From assembly GCA_016744675.1 (NCBI GenBank), contig JADGDX010000022.1, forward strand, positions 1-40,702: a stretch of DNA of 40,702 nt. The letters are read 5' to 3'. Shown piece by piece: positions 14,145-22,899 of the stretch. Under the pieces are notes generated by a model, which did not search any database, had not been told where the DNA came from, and saw only the letters and a list, made by a program, of their open reading frames with translations. The DNA comes from Desulfuromusa sp. GTDB lineage: Bacteria; Desulfobacterota; Desulfuromonadia; Desulfuromonadales; Geopsychrobacteraceae. Made by a program: the position numbers and the translations under genes. Numbering within the stretch: the stretch's first letter is position 1; each line of letters starts with the position of its first letter.

Positions 14145-14801
14145 ATGCATAAAGTACAAATATCTGACACCAAAGAAACCTATCCGGTTGGGAAAATTGT
14201 CTGTTTAGGAAGGAACTATTTAGATCATATCCGTGAGCTTGGCAATAAAATCCCTGGGAAACCGGTTATTTTCTGTAAACCATCCAGCAGCCTTCTTTCT
14301 GACGGTGGCACCATCATCATTCCTGAATATTCAAATGATTGTCACCATGAATTGGAGCTGGCCTTGCTTGTAGGGAAAACGGGGAAACATATCCCAGAGA
14401 AAGATGCAATCTCGTACCTATGCGGGTATGGAGTGGCTCTCGACTTAACTCTGCGCGATATTCAGAGTGAACAGAAAAATCTAGGTCTTCCTTGGGAAAT
14501 TGCTAAAGGCTTTGATACCTCATGCCCTATTTCCAATTTCACTTCCGTTGATAATATCTCTGATCCGAACAATCTCCAACTGACCCTCAAGGTTAATGGG
14601 ACAATTCGGCAACAAGGAAATACGAATCAAATGATGCGCTCAATAGAAACAATTATCGCTGAATTTTCTAAAATCTACACCCTTGAGCCGGGCGACATCA
14701 TTCTAACTGGAACTCCCGCTGGGGTAGGTAGGATTGAGTCAGGAGATTGCCTTGAGGGATACATAGAAAAAGTCGGAACCCTGAAGGTGTCAGTCGCGTG
14801 A
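14145..14801 (+). CDS. Fumarylacetoacetate hydrolase family protein
   Basis: The 218-residue protein has the FAH C-terminal fold typical of FAHD1-like acylpyruvases and oxaloacetate decarboxylases. Visible motifs are IVCLGRNYLDHIRE, PVIFCKPSSSL, the metal ligands in HHELELALLVGK (ExE) with a later Asp in ALDLTLRDIQ, the KGFDTSCP segment and GDIILTGTPAGVG near the end. The substrate cannot be fixed from sequence; cleavage or decarboxylation of a short 2-oxo acid is expected. ATG 14145 is chosen: CGGAG lies about 7 bases upstream and the protein then starts at the homologous point. The next gene starts within its last codons (GTGA overlap), so the two are coupled. Confidence 0.88.
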   Translation: MHKVQISDTKETYPVGKIVCLGRNYLDHIRELGNKIPGKPVIFCKPSSSLLSDGGTIIIPEYSNDCHHELELALLVGKTGKHIPEKDAISYLCGYGVALDLTLRDIQSEQKNLGLPWEIAKGFDTSCPISNFTSVDNISDPNNLQLTLKVNGTIRQQGNTNQMMRSIETIIAEFSKIYTLEPGDIILTGTPAGVGRIESGDCLEGYIEKVGTLKVSVA

Positions 14802-15697
14802 AGCAAAGTTTCGCCTTAATTGGCCCCGGCCGCGTTGGCTGCGCCATCAGTAAACGGCTCTATCAAGCGGGCTATCCAATAACTGCTGTTGTCAGTCGGC
14901 AAAAGCAAAGGGCAATTGAGGCATGTACCTATATCGGCTGCTCGACAAAGCTTGCATCCATTCAATACACATGCGCCGAGACCACTCAAATAATTCTATT
15001 AGCCGTTCCAGACGACAGCATCGAATCGGTCGCACATGTTCTCCAGACAAAGGGGAAAACACAGAAACAAACGGCGCTGGTACATTTTAGTGGCCTTCAC
15101 TCAGCGGATATCATGTCCCACGACAAATCAACTCGTCCGCTTCTCTCACTGCATCCACTTCTTCCTTTCCCCGATTCACAAACGGCATTTAACAATTTGA
15201 AGCAGTGTCCATGCGCCCTAGAAGGAAATGGAGAAGAAGCATTAATCTTAGGGAAACAGCTAACGACTGCTATTGGCGGGGCTCCGTTCACTCTTAATCA
15301 AAACACAAAAGTCCTTTACCACGCAGCAGCATGTATTGCATCCAACTATCTCGTGACCCTCGCTGCTTCTGCCCGTGATTTATTGGTCAAATGTGGAATG
15401 AAGCCCGGACAAGCAACACCATTATTACAACCATTGATGCAAGCATCTCTGAACAACGCCATAAACCTTGGGCCTGAACAGGGCTTAAGTGGCCCTATAG
15501 TACGCGGTGACATAGGAACCGTCATGCAGCACCTTCAAGCGCTTAAAGATGATGCTCCAGAACTATTACAAAGCTATCTGAGCATGGGGCAACTTACTGC
15601 GGATGTTAGTGAAAAGTCTGGCAGACTGAATCAAGAGATGCTCTTTAAGATTCAGCAATTCCTATCAACTGAAGCAGAAAAAACGTTCAAAGACTAA
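14798..15697 (+). CDS. Rossmann-fold DUF2520 oxidoreductase-like protein
   Basis: This protein of 299 residues starts with a GTG that overlaps the preceding stop. The N-terminal NAD(P)-binding fold shows FALIGPGRVGCAISKRL (GxGxxG) and ILLAVPDDSIESVA. The C-terminal half is the DUF2520 all-helical domain (KVLYHAAACIASNYLVTLAA, GPIVRGDIGTVMQHLQAL). Related folds include pyrroline-5-carboxylate reductase and ketopantoate reductase-like enzymes, and the GPIVRGD stretch is a family signature. The reaction is not established for DUF2520 proteins. Coupling with the FAH gene suggests a shared pathway, but this is inference. Confidence 0.85.
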   Translation: MKQSFALIGPGRVGCAISKRLYQAGYPITAVVSRQKQRAIEACTYIGCSTKLASIQYTCAETTQIILLAVPDDSIESVAHVLQTKGKTQKQTALVHFSGLHSADIMSHDKSTRPLLSLHPLLPFPDSQTAFNNLKQCPCALEGNGEEALILGKQLTTAIGGAPFTLNQNTKVLYHAAACIASNYLVTLAASARDLLVKCGMKPGQATPLLQPLMQASLNNAINLGPEQGLSGPIVRGDIGTVMQHLQALKDDAPELLQSYLSMGQLTADVSEKSGRLNQEMLFKIQQFLSTEAEKTFKD

Positions 15698-15851
15698 TGG
15701 ACGTCAGTTCGAGGGGGGAAGGATAATTAAAATTATTTATTTTTTAGATGTTTTATAGTAGGATTCGAAATTCAACACATGAACGAAGTCATTGATATAA
15801 ATAATAATATCTAAAAAGTCGTCCTTTGATATCGGGGCAAAAGAAAGGGTT

Positions 15852-17963
15852 TTGCTCGGTTTGCAGCAAATATACCTGAAAGATAAAAGTTATTCTGTCG
15901 ACAATCTCCCCTCTGAACCAAGTCTATTGGTTGAGCTATTAGACTTGTGCCATGATGACAGTTCCAACTTTGAAATGTTTTCAACGGCAATAAAAAAGGA
16001 TATCAGCCTCAGCACAAAAATCTTACAAGTCGCAAATTCCCCTGCTTATCGCCAGTGGAACAAAGTCGCCGATATCCGTAGAATGTTAATTGTTCTGGGG
16101 ATGGTTAATGTGAAGCACATTGTCACGACTTGTGCCATTCAACAATTTTTTGCTGAGCTCACACGGGACTTTAGCCAACAAGTGCAATTCATCTGGTTTC
16201 GGGCTTTAACGTGTGCGAATCTGGCAGAAAAGATTGCCACTCTCGTCAGATACGATAAACCTGGTGAGGCCTTTCTTGCCGGACTTCTTCACCAAGTCGG
16301 GATGCTCCTTCTCCTATTAAACCGTGAAGATAGCTACCTGCCGATCTTGCAGCGTTACTATAATGAAACAGAGTTTTTTACCGATCTGGAACAAGAGCAT
16401 CTACAACTTACACACTGCGAATTAGGTGCAGCATTAGTTGAAAGTTGGGGCCTTGATTCATTTATTTCTGACGCTATTCAGTTTCAGCAAGCTCCAGCGG
16501 AAGAACTACTTAGCTCACCGACTCTATTAAAAATTCTCGCAGTTGCCAGCCCCCTTAGTTCAAAAAATAGCGCCCGTAGCGATAGTAAAAATCTAGAAAA
16601 AGCAGGCCTTCTGTTTGATATGACAGAAGACACAATTCTTAATTGCCTGTCAGTCGCTACAGAAAAAAGTCGTCAAATGGTTACAGATCTTGGTTTTAGT
16701 GGAAAGCTCTATTCAGAAGAAAATGAAGAGGGTATTTTTGATCCGGAAAAGAACCTAAGTGATAATAAAAAGCTCGCTGGAAAAGTCAAAAATATTGCCC
16801 TTAGCAATACTATTGGAAAGAGCGAGGAAACAGAACTGATCGAATTCACTAAAGAGATCAGAGTCAACATCAGCACCCTTTTCAACCTGAATCAACTTTT
16901 TTTCTTTAAAGTCGACGATAACAAAACAACCCTCTCAGCAATCAATGACCTGGAACTAAATAAGCTAGATGAAATAGAATTTAGGGTTGAAGATAAAAAT
17001 AGCCTTTTGGTTAAATCTTTTAGCGATAAAGTTGGAATACATTCTTTTGTAGAGAATGGTTCAATTGCAGACAAACAAGTTATCAGGCTCCTTGATTCTG
17101 GTGGTGCTTATTTCCTTCCAATCCATAGTGATGGAGATGCTATCGGAGTCCTTGTTCTCGGGACGAATGAACATGAGTGGCCATCGCTACAAGGAAAAAT
17201 AGAATTATTAAAGCTGCTAAGTGGTGAAATGGCGAGAAAGTATTTTTCTCTAAGTCAATCACAACAACCCAGCATGAGCATTGTTGACTTTAAAAAAGTA
17301 GCTCATGAAGTGAGCAACCCTCTGACCATTATAAATAATTACCTGTATATGCTAGGTAAAAAAATTGATAGCGATCATTCAGCTCAAGAAGAGCTTAAAT
17401 TCATAAGTGAAGAGATTGAAAGAGTTGGAAGTATCCTTCTCAGAGCGAAAGACCCTGACGCCCCAACAAAAATGAAATATAAACTTGTAGATATCAATAA
17501 ATTATTAAGCGAGCTAGATACTTTATTTAAAGGATCTCTCTATAAATCAAATCAGATAGAATCGACATTAATTCTAGACAAACAAATCCCCGTCATCAGC
17601 TGTCCAAAAGACAAATTGAAACAGATCGTAATGAATATCATTAAAAATGGTGTTGAAGCATTACAGGAAAACGGGACGATTAAAATTTCCAGTCGTGATA
17701 ATTTCTACCAAAATGGCAACCAATATGTAGAGATTTCAATTCAAGATGATGGCCCAGGGATCGATACTGAAATATTGAAAAACTTATTCAAACCAGTAAC
17801 AAGTACCAAAGAAGGCCATTCTGGCTTGGGACTTGCCATCGTAAACACGTTAGTACAAGAGGTAGCAGGAAGTATTTCCTGCTACTCGAACAAGGGGGAA
17901 GGGACAGAGTTTAAAATCCTTATACCTCGCAAACTTGAAGAGAGTGAGATTGAGCTGAAATGA
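15852..17963 (+). CDS. HDOD-GAF hybrid histidine kinase
   Basis: The 703-residue protein has an N-terminal HDOD domain (about 15-215; DISLSTKILQVANSPAYRQW and FLAGLLHQVGML, where the usual HD pair is H147-Q148, so it is probably non-catalytic). A linker and a GAF-like domain (about 325-465) follow, then a histidine kinase: H485 in VAHEVSNPLTIINNYLYML, the N-box IVMNIIKNGVEAL, G1 QDDGPGID and G2 HSGLGLAIV. No transmembrane segment is visible, so it should be cytosolic. The TTG at 15852 is the earliest plausible start (GAAAGGG upstream is very close; TTG 15861 is an alternative). Its stop overlaps the start of the response regulator gene, its likely partner. Known HDOD proteins organise signalling complexes. 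Confidence 0.88.
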   Translation: MLGLQQIYLKDKSYSVDNLPSEPSLLVELLDLCHDDSSNFEMFSTAIKKDISLSTKILQVANSPAYRQWNKVADIRRMLIVLGMVNVKHIVTTCAIQQFFAELTRDFSQQVQFIWFRALTCANLAEKIATLVRYDKPGEAFLAGLLHQVGMLLLLLNREDSYLPILQRYYNETEFFTDLEQEHLQLTHCELGAALVESWGLDSFISDAIQFQQAPAEELLSSPTLLKILAVASPLSSKNSARSDSKNLEKAGLLFDMTEDTILNCLSVATEKSRQMVTDLGFSGKLYSEENEEGIFDPEKNLSDNKKLAGKVKNIALSNTIGKSEETELIEFTKEIRVNISTLFNLNQLFFFKVDDNKTTLSAINDLELNKLDEIEFRVEDKNSLLVKSFSDKVGIHSFVENGSIADKQVIRLLDSGGAYFLPIHSDGDAIGVLVLGTNEHEWPSLQGKIELLKLLSGEMARKYFSLSQSQQPSMSIVDFKKVAHEVSNPLTIINNYLYMLGKKIDSDHSAQEELKFISEEIERVGSILLRAKDPDAPTKMKYKLVDINKLLSELDTLFKGSLYKSNQIESTLILDKQIPVISCPKDKLKQIVMNIIKNGVEALQENGTIKISSRDNFYQNGNQYVEISIQDDGPGIDTEILKNLFKPVTSTKEGHSGLGLAIVNTLVQEVAGSISCYSNKGEGTEFKILIPRKLEESEIELK

Positions 17964-20125
17964 TGGACATCGGTCATTTCAATAAATTCCAGAACAAGGA
18001 CATGACAACAGAAGAAGTCAAAGTCATGATCGTTGATGATGACCAAGCCGTTGCGAGAAGCATTGGGGGGATTCTTTCGCTCAACGGGTTAGATGTGAAA
18101 ATCGTCGACAGCGGGTTTTCCGCGCTTGAGGAATTACGTAATAACAGCTACGAACTTGTTCTTTTAGATCTGAATATGCCCGGCATGGACGGAGAAGAAG
18201 TTCTTGATCATATCAACAGTTACAACATGGACACCAATGTTATTGTTGTCAGTGGTGAATCAGAGATACGTAAAGCAATCCATGTTCTTAAAAATGGGGC
18301 TAAAGACTTTATCCGAAAACCCTATACGACTGACGAATTACTTTTTTCAATTACCAACGTACTCGAGAAAATACACCTTGAACGTGAAAACCAAAAAATG
18401 GTTGAAAAGCTGGAAGAATCAGAAGCCCTTCACCGCTTCATCGTCCACAATTCTCCAGATTTACTCTACATGCTGGACAGAGACGGTCATTTTGTTTTCA
18501 TCAATAAAAATACGATTAAAACACTTGGATACAGCAGAAAAGAAATCATAGGGAAACATTACCGAGAGTTGGTTTACCATAAAGACATCGACAGGGCAGA
18601 CCTCTTTTTCAACAATAAGCAATTTCCTAAAAACACCAAAAATCAGGAATTAAGGCTAAGGTGTAAAAATGATAAATCTCTCCTGCATGTTGAAGTTCGT
18701 GCAATCAACATAGAAAAAAAGATTTCAGGCGGATACAAGCTCGGTCGGAACTATAACCGGAAAGAAAGTTTTATCGGAACCTATGGAGTTGCTAGAGACA
18801 TCTCTGAAAGAAAAAAAGCTGAAGAGATCATCCGCTTTCAGCACAATCATGACCTCTTAACTGGGCTTCCAAACCGCGCTCTTCTGAATGATCATCTTTC
18901 ATCATTAATAATTCATTCAAATATAAACAATGAAAAGTTTGCCCTTCTTTTTATCGATATCAATCGTTTTAAATTAATTAATGACACATACGGACAAAGT
19001 ATTGGCGATGAAATATTACAAGGATTTGCCAAAACACTAAAAAAATGTACTCGCGCGGAAGATTCTCTGGCTCGATTAGGCAGTGATGAGTTTATCTTAT
19101 TGATTTCAGATATAAATTCGAGTGAAGACGCTATCGCAACTGCCGAAAAGATAATAGCAGAAACATCACTTCCCTTTAAACAAGACGGGCTTGAAGTTTA
19201 TATTACTCTGAGTATTGGAATTGCTATCTACCCTGACAATGGACAAACCAAGGAGGATTTGATTAAAAACTCCGACATTGCAGTCTGTAGCGCAAAAACA
19301 AAAACAAGAAACAGATATTGCCTCTATAGCAAAAAGCTCAAGAGTAAAAACAGCAACACCGTTTTTGTCGAGAATTTAATCAGAGATTCGATTAAGAATG
19401 ATCGCTTTGTTGTTTTCTATCAACCCCAAGTCAACCTTTCAACAGGCAAAGTTCACGCCGCAGAAGCTTTAGTAAGAATTTCTTCGGTCAATGACAATCT
19501 CATTTTACCAGGGAAGTTTATCGCCATTGCAGAAGAGACTTCTCTCATCAATGATATCGGTGAGATCGTCCTCGAAAAAGTCTGCCAAGACATTTCTGAA
19601 TGGAACAAAGAAGGAATTCATCTACAAATTTCCATCAATGTTTCAGCCAGTCAACTCGCAATGAATCATTTTGCCGAATATGTCCTAGAGATACTAAATG
19701 ATCACGGGGTCGATCCAAACGAAATCGAGCTTGAGATAACCGAAAATATCCTTGTCCAGAACACCAGACAAACTTTATCCAATATTGTTATCTTGACTGA
19801 AGCAGGAATTAAAATTGCCATCGATGACTTTGGCACTGGTTATTCTTCCCTAAGTTATCTCGATCATCTCCCCCTAAATACCTTGAAACTCGACCAGTCC
19901 TTTTTGAAAAAAATTACCGCAAAAAATATGCATAACACTATTATCCCTGCATTAATTACTGTCTCCGAAGGTCTACAGCTCGACTTCATTGCCGAAGGTG
20001 TGGAGACAAAAGCGCAACACGAATACTTATTACAACAAGGATCTTGTATCGGACAGGGGTACTACTACAGTAAACCGATTGAAAAGAATCATCTAATCAA
20101 GTTTATCAATAAATATGGGATTTAA
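17960..20125 (+). CDS. Response regulator with PAS, GGDEF and EAL domains
   Basis: This protein of 721 residues contains a REC domain (about 20-135; D26/D27, phospho-acceptor D70 in VLLDLNMPG, K120), a PAS domain (about 155-285), a GGDEF domain (about 295-455) and an EAL domain (about 470-715). The GGDEF signature is GSDEF (374-378), a single change that may weaken cyclase activity. The EAL domain keeps its set: EAL 502-504, ISINVSASQ, EIELEITEN, IDDFGTGYSS, LKLDQSF, FIAEGVET and GQGYYYSKP. It should therefore be an active cyclic-di-GMP phosphodiesterase, gated by phosphorylation from the kinase just upstream. Start ATG 17960 overlaps the kinase stop (ATGA), implying coupled translation. ATG 18002 before MTTEEV is a less likely start. 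Confidence 0.92.
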   Translation: MMDIGHFNKFQNKDMTTEEVKVMIVDDDQAVARSIGGILSLNGLDVKIVDSGFSALEELRNNSYELVLLDLNMPGMDGEEVLDHINSYNMDTNVIVVSGESEIRKAIHVLKNGAKDFIRKPYTTDELLFSITNVLEKIHLERENQKMVEKLEESEALHRFIVHNSPDLLYMLDRDGHFVFINKNTIKTLGYSRKEIIGKHYRELVYHKDIDRADLFFNNKQFPKNTKNQELRLRCKNDKSLLHVEVRAINIEKKISGGYKLGRNYNRKESFIGTYGVARDISERKKAEEIIRFQHNHDLLTGLPNRALLNDHLSSLIIHSNINNEKFALLFIDINRFKLINDTYGQSIGDEILQGFAKTLKKCTRAEDSLARLGSDEFILLISDINSSEDAIATAEKIIAETSLPFKQDGLEVYITLSIGIAIYPDNGQTKEDLIKNSDIAVCSAKTKTRNRYCLYSKKLKSKNSNTVFVENLIRDSIKNDRFVVFYQPQVNLSTGKVHAAEALVRISSVNDNLILPGKFIAIAEETSLINDIGEIVLEKVCQDISEWNKEGIHLQISINVSASQLAMNHFAEYVLEILNDHGVDPNEIELEITENILVQNTRQTLSNIVILTEAGIKIAIDDFGTGYSSLSYLDHLPLNTLKLDQSFLKKITAKNMHNTIIPALITVSEGLQLDFIAEGVETKAQHEYLLQQGSCIGQGYYYSKPIEKNHLIKFINKYGI

Positions 20126-20139
20126 ACAATCGGTCGTTC

Positions 20140-20178
20140 AAACAAAAAAACCGCCAGCAATTGGCGGTTTTTTTGTTT
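20140..20178. terminator. Strong bidirectional terminator
   Basis: CCGCCA (20151-20156) pairs with TGGCGG (20162-20167) around GCAAT. The A-run before and T-run after extend the pairing to about 17 bp, and T-tracts occur on both strands. It ends the convergent regulator and ppdK transcripts. Confidence 0.92.
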
Positions 20179-20198
20179 GGAGAATAGGCTCTAATCAA

Positions 20199-22859
20199 TC
20201 AATCTTGCTGCAAAGCCGCATGTGCTGCTGCCAGACGGGCGATGGGGACACGGTACGGTGAGCACGAGACATAATCCAAACCGATCTTATGACAAAATGC
20301 AACACTTGATGGTTCACCGCCGTGTTCACCGCAGATTCCTACCTTGAGGTCAGGGCGGGTCCGCCGGCCTCTCTCAAAACCAATCTTTACCAACTCACCG
20401 ACTCCGCGTTGATCCAAAGCAACAAACGGATCTTTTTTCAGAACGCCATTCTCAATGTAGCTGGGAAGAAAATGACCAGCATCATCCCGCGATAATCCAT
20501 ACGTCGTTTGAGTCAGGTCATTTGTTCCAAAAGAGAAAAACTCTGCTTCTTGTGCAATTGCATCAGCAGTCAAAGCGGCCCGAGGTAATTCGATCATAGT
20601 TCCAATTAAATAATCGACTTTGACACCATAGCCCTGACACACACGGTCAGCCACCTTAACAGCATTTTCTCTCAATATTTTCAATTCATTCACATGGCCG
20701 ATGAGAGGAATCATGATCTCAGGAACAATCGTAAAACCTTCATTTTTTACAAGTTCACAGGCCGCTTCCATAATCGCCTGAACCTGCATATCGTATACTT
20801 CAGGATAGGTGATACCCAGGCGACAGCCTCGGTGACCTAGCATTGGATTAAATTCGTGAAGTTGATCAACATGTTCTTTAACTTCAGAAAAACGAACACC
20901 AACGGCGTTTGCGAGTTCCGAGACATCATCATCGGTTTGTGGCAAAAACTCATGCAGTGGTGGATCCAACAATCGGATGGTAACAGGCAGCCCTTTCATC
21001 TCTCGGAAGAGTCCACTAAAATCCCCTTTTTGCATTGGAAGGATTTTAGCAAGAGCACTCTTCCGACCGTCTAGATCACTAGCAAGAATCATTTCACGCA
21101 TTGCCTGAATGCGATCACCTTCAAAAAACATATGCTCAGTTCGACATAGCCCAATTCCTTCGGCGCCGAAATCACGAGCTACCTTAGAATCATGTGGTGT
21201 ATCAGCATTTGTTCGCACTTTGAGACGACGGTACTTATCAGCCATTCTCATAAAGACCGCAAAATCACCCTGCACCTCGGGCTGAATTTTAGGTATATCC
21301 CCAAGCATCACCTCACCACTCGAACCATTCAGAGTAATAACATCCCCGCGCTTTACTATCTGGCCGGACTTAAGTTTTACTTGTTGTTTTTCATAGTCAA
21401 CCTTGATATCACCACAACCTGAAACACAGCATTTTCCCATCCCGCGAGCAACAACTGCAGCGTGAGAGGTCATTCCACCACGGGCAGTTAAGATACCTTC
21501 TGCTGCATGCATACCGTGAATATCTTCTGGGCTTGTTTCAATCCGCACGAGAATCATTTTTTTCTTCAGTCGCGTTTGTTCTTCCGCTTCATCTGCATTA
21601 AAAACAACCTGCCCCGTTGCGGCACCAGGGGAAGCAGGTAAACCCTTTGCTACAATCTCTTTTTTAGCAATAGGGTCAAGCGAAGGATGCAACAGCTGAT
21701 CAAGCTGCGCTGGGTCAACACGCAAGACAGCTTCTTTATCGGTGATCAAACCCTCAACAACCATATCGACAGCTATCCGAATAGCAGCATGAGCTGTTCG
21801 CTTACCGGTCCGAGTTTGCAACATATAAAGCTTACCTTTTTCAATCGTAAACTCGATATCCTGCATATCTTTATAATGCTGTTCAAGGATTGAACGGATA
21901 TTGGCCAACTGTGCATAACTATCGGGGAGCACCTCTTCCATTGATGGCAAGTCACCATCCTTATGCTTCGCCCGATTAATCGGCTGAGGGGTCCGAATCC
22001 CGGCAACAACATCCTCCCCCTGTGCGTTTACAAGATACTCGCCATAGAAATAGTTTTCTCCAGTGGCCGGGTCTCTGGTAAATGCAACACCCGTGGCACA
22101 ATCATCACCCATATTGCCAAAAACCATCCCCTGAACATTAACTGCAGTCCCCCAATCGATTGGGATCGAATGAAGCTTACGATAAGTTACCGCGCGAGGA
22201 GTCATCCACGAACCAAAAACAGCACCAATTGCCCCCCATAGTTGCTCTAAAGGATCATCAGGAAAGTCTTCTCCTTGATGCTTTTTGTAGCTCGCTTTGT
22301 ATTCAACAACCAACTGCTTGAGGTCATCCGCGGAGAGATCGGTATCTAACTCAACATTTTTGTCATCTTTTTTCTCTGCCAAAATCCTCGCAAAGGTCTC
22401 TCCATTGATCCCTTTAACAACAGTGGAATACATCTGAATGAATCGACGATATGAATCGTAGGCAAAACGGGGATCATTACTCTGGCTAATAACACCTTGG
22501 ATCGTTTGATCATTCATCCCAAGATTGAGAACTGTGTCCATCATTCCAGGCATCGAGGCTGGAGCACCGGAGCGCACCGAAACAAGGAGAGGATTCTTGC
22601 TATCGCCGAAACCCTTATCCATTTGCTGCTCTAGAACCTTCAAAGCGGTATCTACTTCGTCTCGTAGCCCGTCAGGATAAGTACGGTTATTACTATAGAA
22701 AACGCTACAAACATCAGTCGTTAAGGTAAATCCAGGGGGGACAGGTAATCCTATTGACGTCATCTCAGCAAGGTTAGCCCCTTTACCACCTAAGAGCTTT
22801 TTCATGCTTCCATCACCATCAGACTTACCACCACCAAAGGCGTAAACAAACTTAGACAT
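20199..22859 (-). CDS. ppdK: Pyruvate, phosphate dikinase
   Basis: The 886-residue enzyme interconverts pyruvate, ATP and phosphate with PEP, AMP and pyrophosphate in the cytoplasm. The order is an ATP-grasp N-domain (GGKGANLAEMTSIGLPVPPG, then LVSVRSGAPASMPGMMDTVL), the swivelling phosphohistidine domain with H466 in ARGGMTSHAAVVARG (T464 is the residue modified by regulatory kinases in plants), and a PEP-binding barrel (GIGLCRTEHMFF...VGICGEHGGEPSS). All are intact and the length is normal. GGGGAGG precedes the ATG by 7 bases. It is 40 bases after glyS and ends at a strong terminator, so it is the last gene of the glyQ-glyS-ppdK unit. In anaerobes it can feed gluconeogenesis. Confidence 0.97.
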   Translation of the reverse strand: MSKFVYAFGGGKSDGDGSMKKLLGGKGANLAEMTSIGLPVPPGFTLTTDVCSVFYSNNRTYPDGLRDEVDTALKVLEQQMDKGFGDSKNPLLVSVRSGAPASMPGMMDTVLNLGMNDQTIQGVISQSNDPRFAYDSYRRFIQMYSTVVKGINGETFARILAEKKDDKNVELDTDLSADDLKQLVVEYKASYKKHQGEDFPDDPLEQLWGAIGAVFGSWMTPRAVTYRKLHSIPIDWGTAVNVQGMVFGNMGDDCATGVAFTRDPATGENYFYGEYLVNAQGEDVVAGIRTPQPINRAKHKDGDLPSMEEVLPDSYAQLANIRSILEQHYKDMQDIEFTIEKGKLYMLQTRTGKRTAHAAIRIAVDMVVEGLITDKEAVLRVDPAQLDQLLHPSLDPIAKKEIVAKGLPASPGAATGQVVFNADEAEEQTRLKKKMILVRIETSPEDIHGMHAAEGILTARGGMTSHAAVVARGMGKCCVSGCGDIKVDYEKQQVKLKSGQIVKRGDVITLNGSSGEVMLGDIPKIQPEVQGDFAVFMRMADKYRRLKVRTNADTPHDSKVARDFGAEGIGLCRTEHMFFEGDRIQAMREMILASDLDGRKSALAKILPMQKGDFSGLFREMKGLPVTIRLLDPPLHEFLPQTDDDVSELANAVGVRFSEVKEHVDQLHEFNPMLGHRGCRLGITYPEVYDMQVQAIMEAACELVKNEGFTIVPEIMIPLIGHVNELKILRENAVKVADRVCQGYGVKVDYLIGTMIELPRAALTADAIAQEAEFFSFGTNDLTQTTYGLSRDDAGHFLPSYIENGVLKKDPFVALDQRGVGELVKIGFERGRRTRPDLKVGICGEHGGEPSSVAFCHKIGLDYVSCSPYRVPIARLAAAHAALQQD

Positions 22860-22899
22860 ATGAATTCCTCCCCAATAAAGGTCTTAACTTATAATGTTT

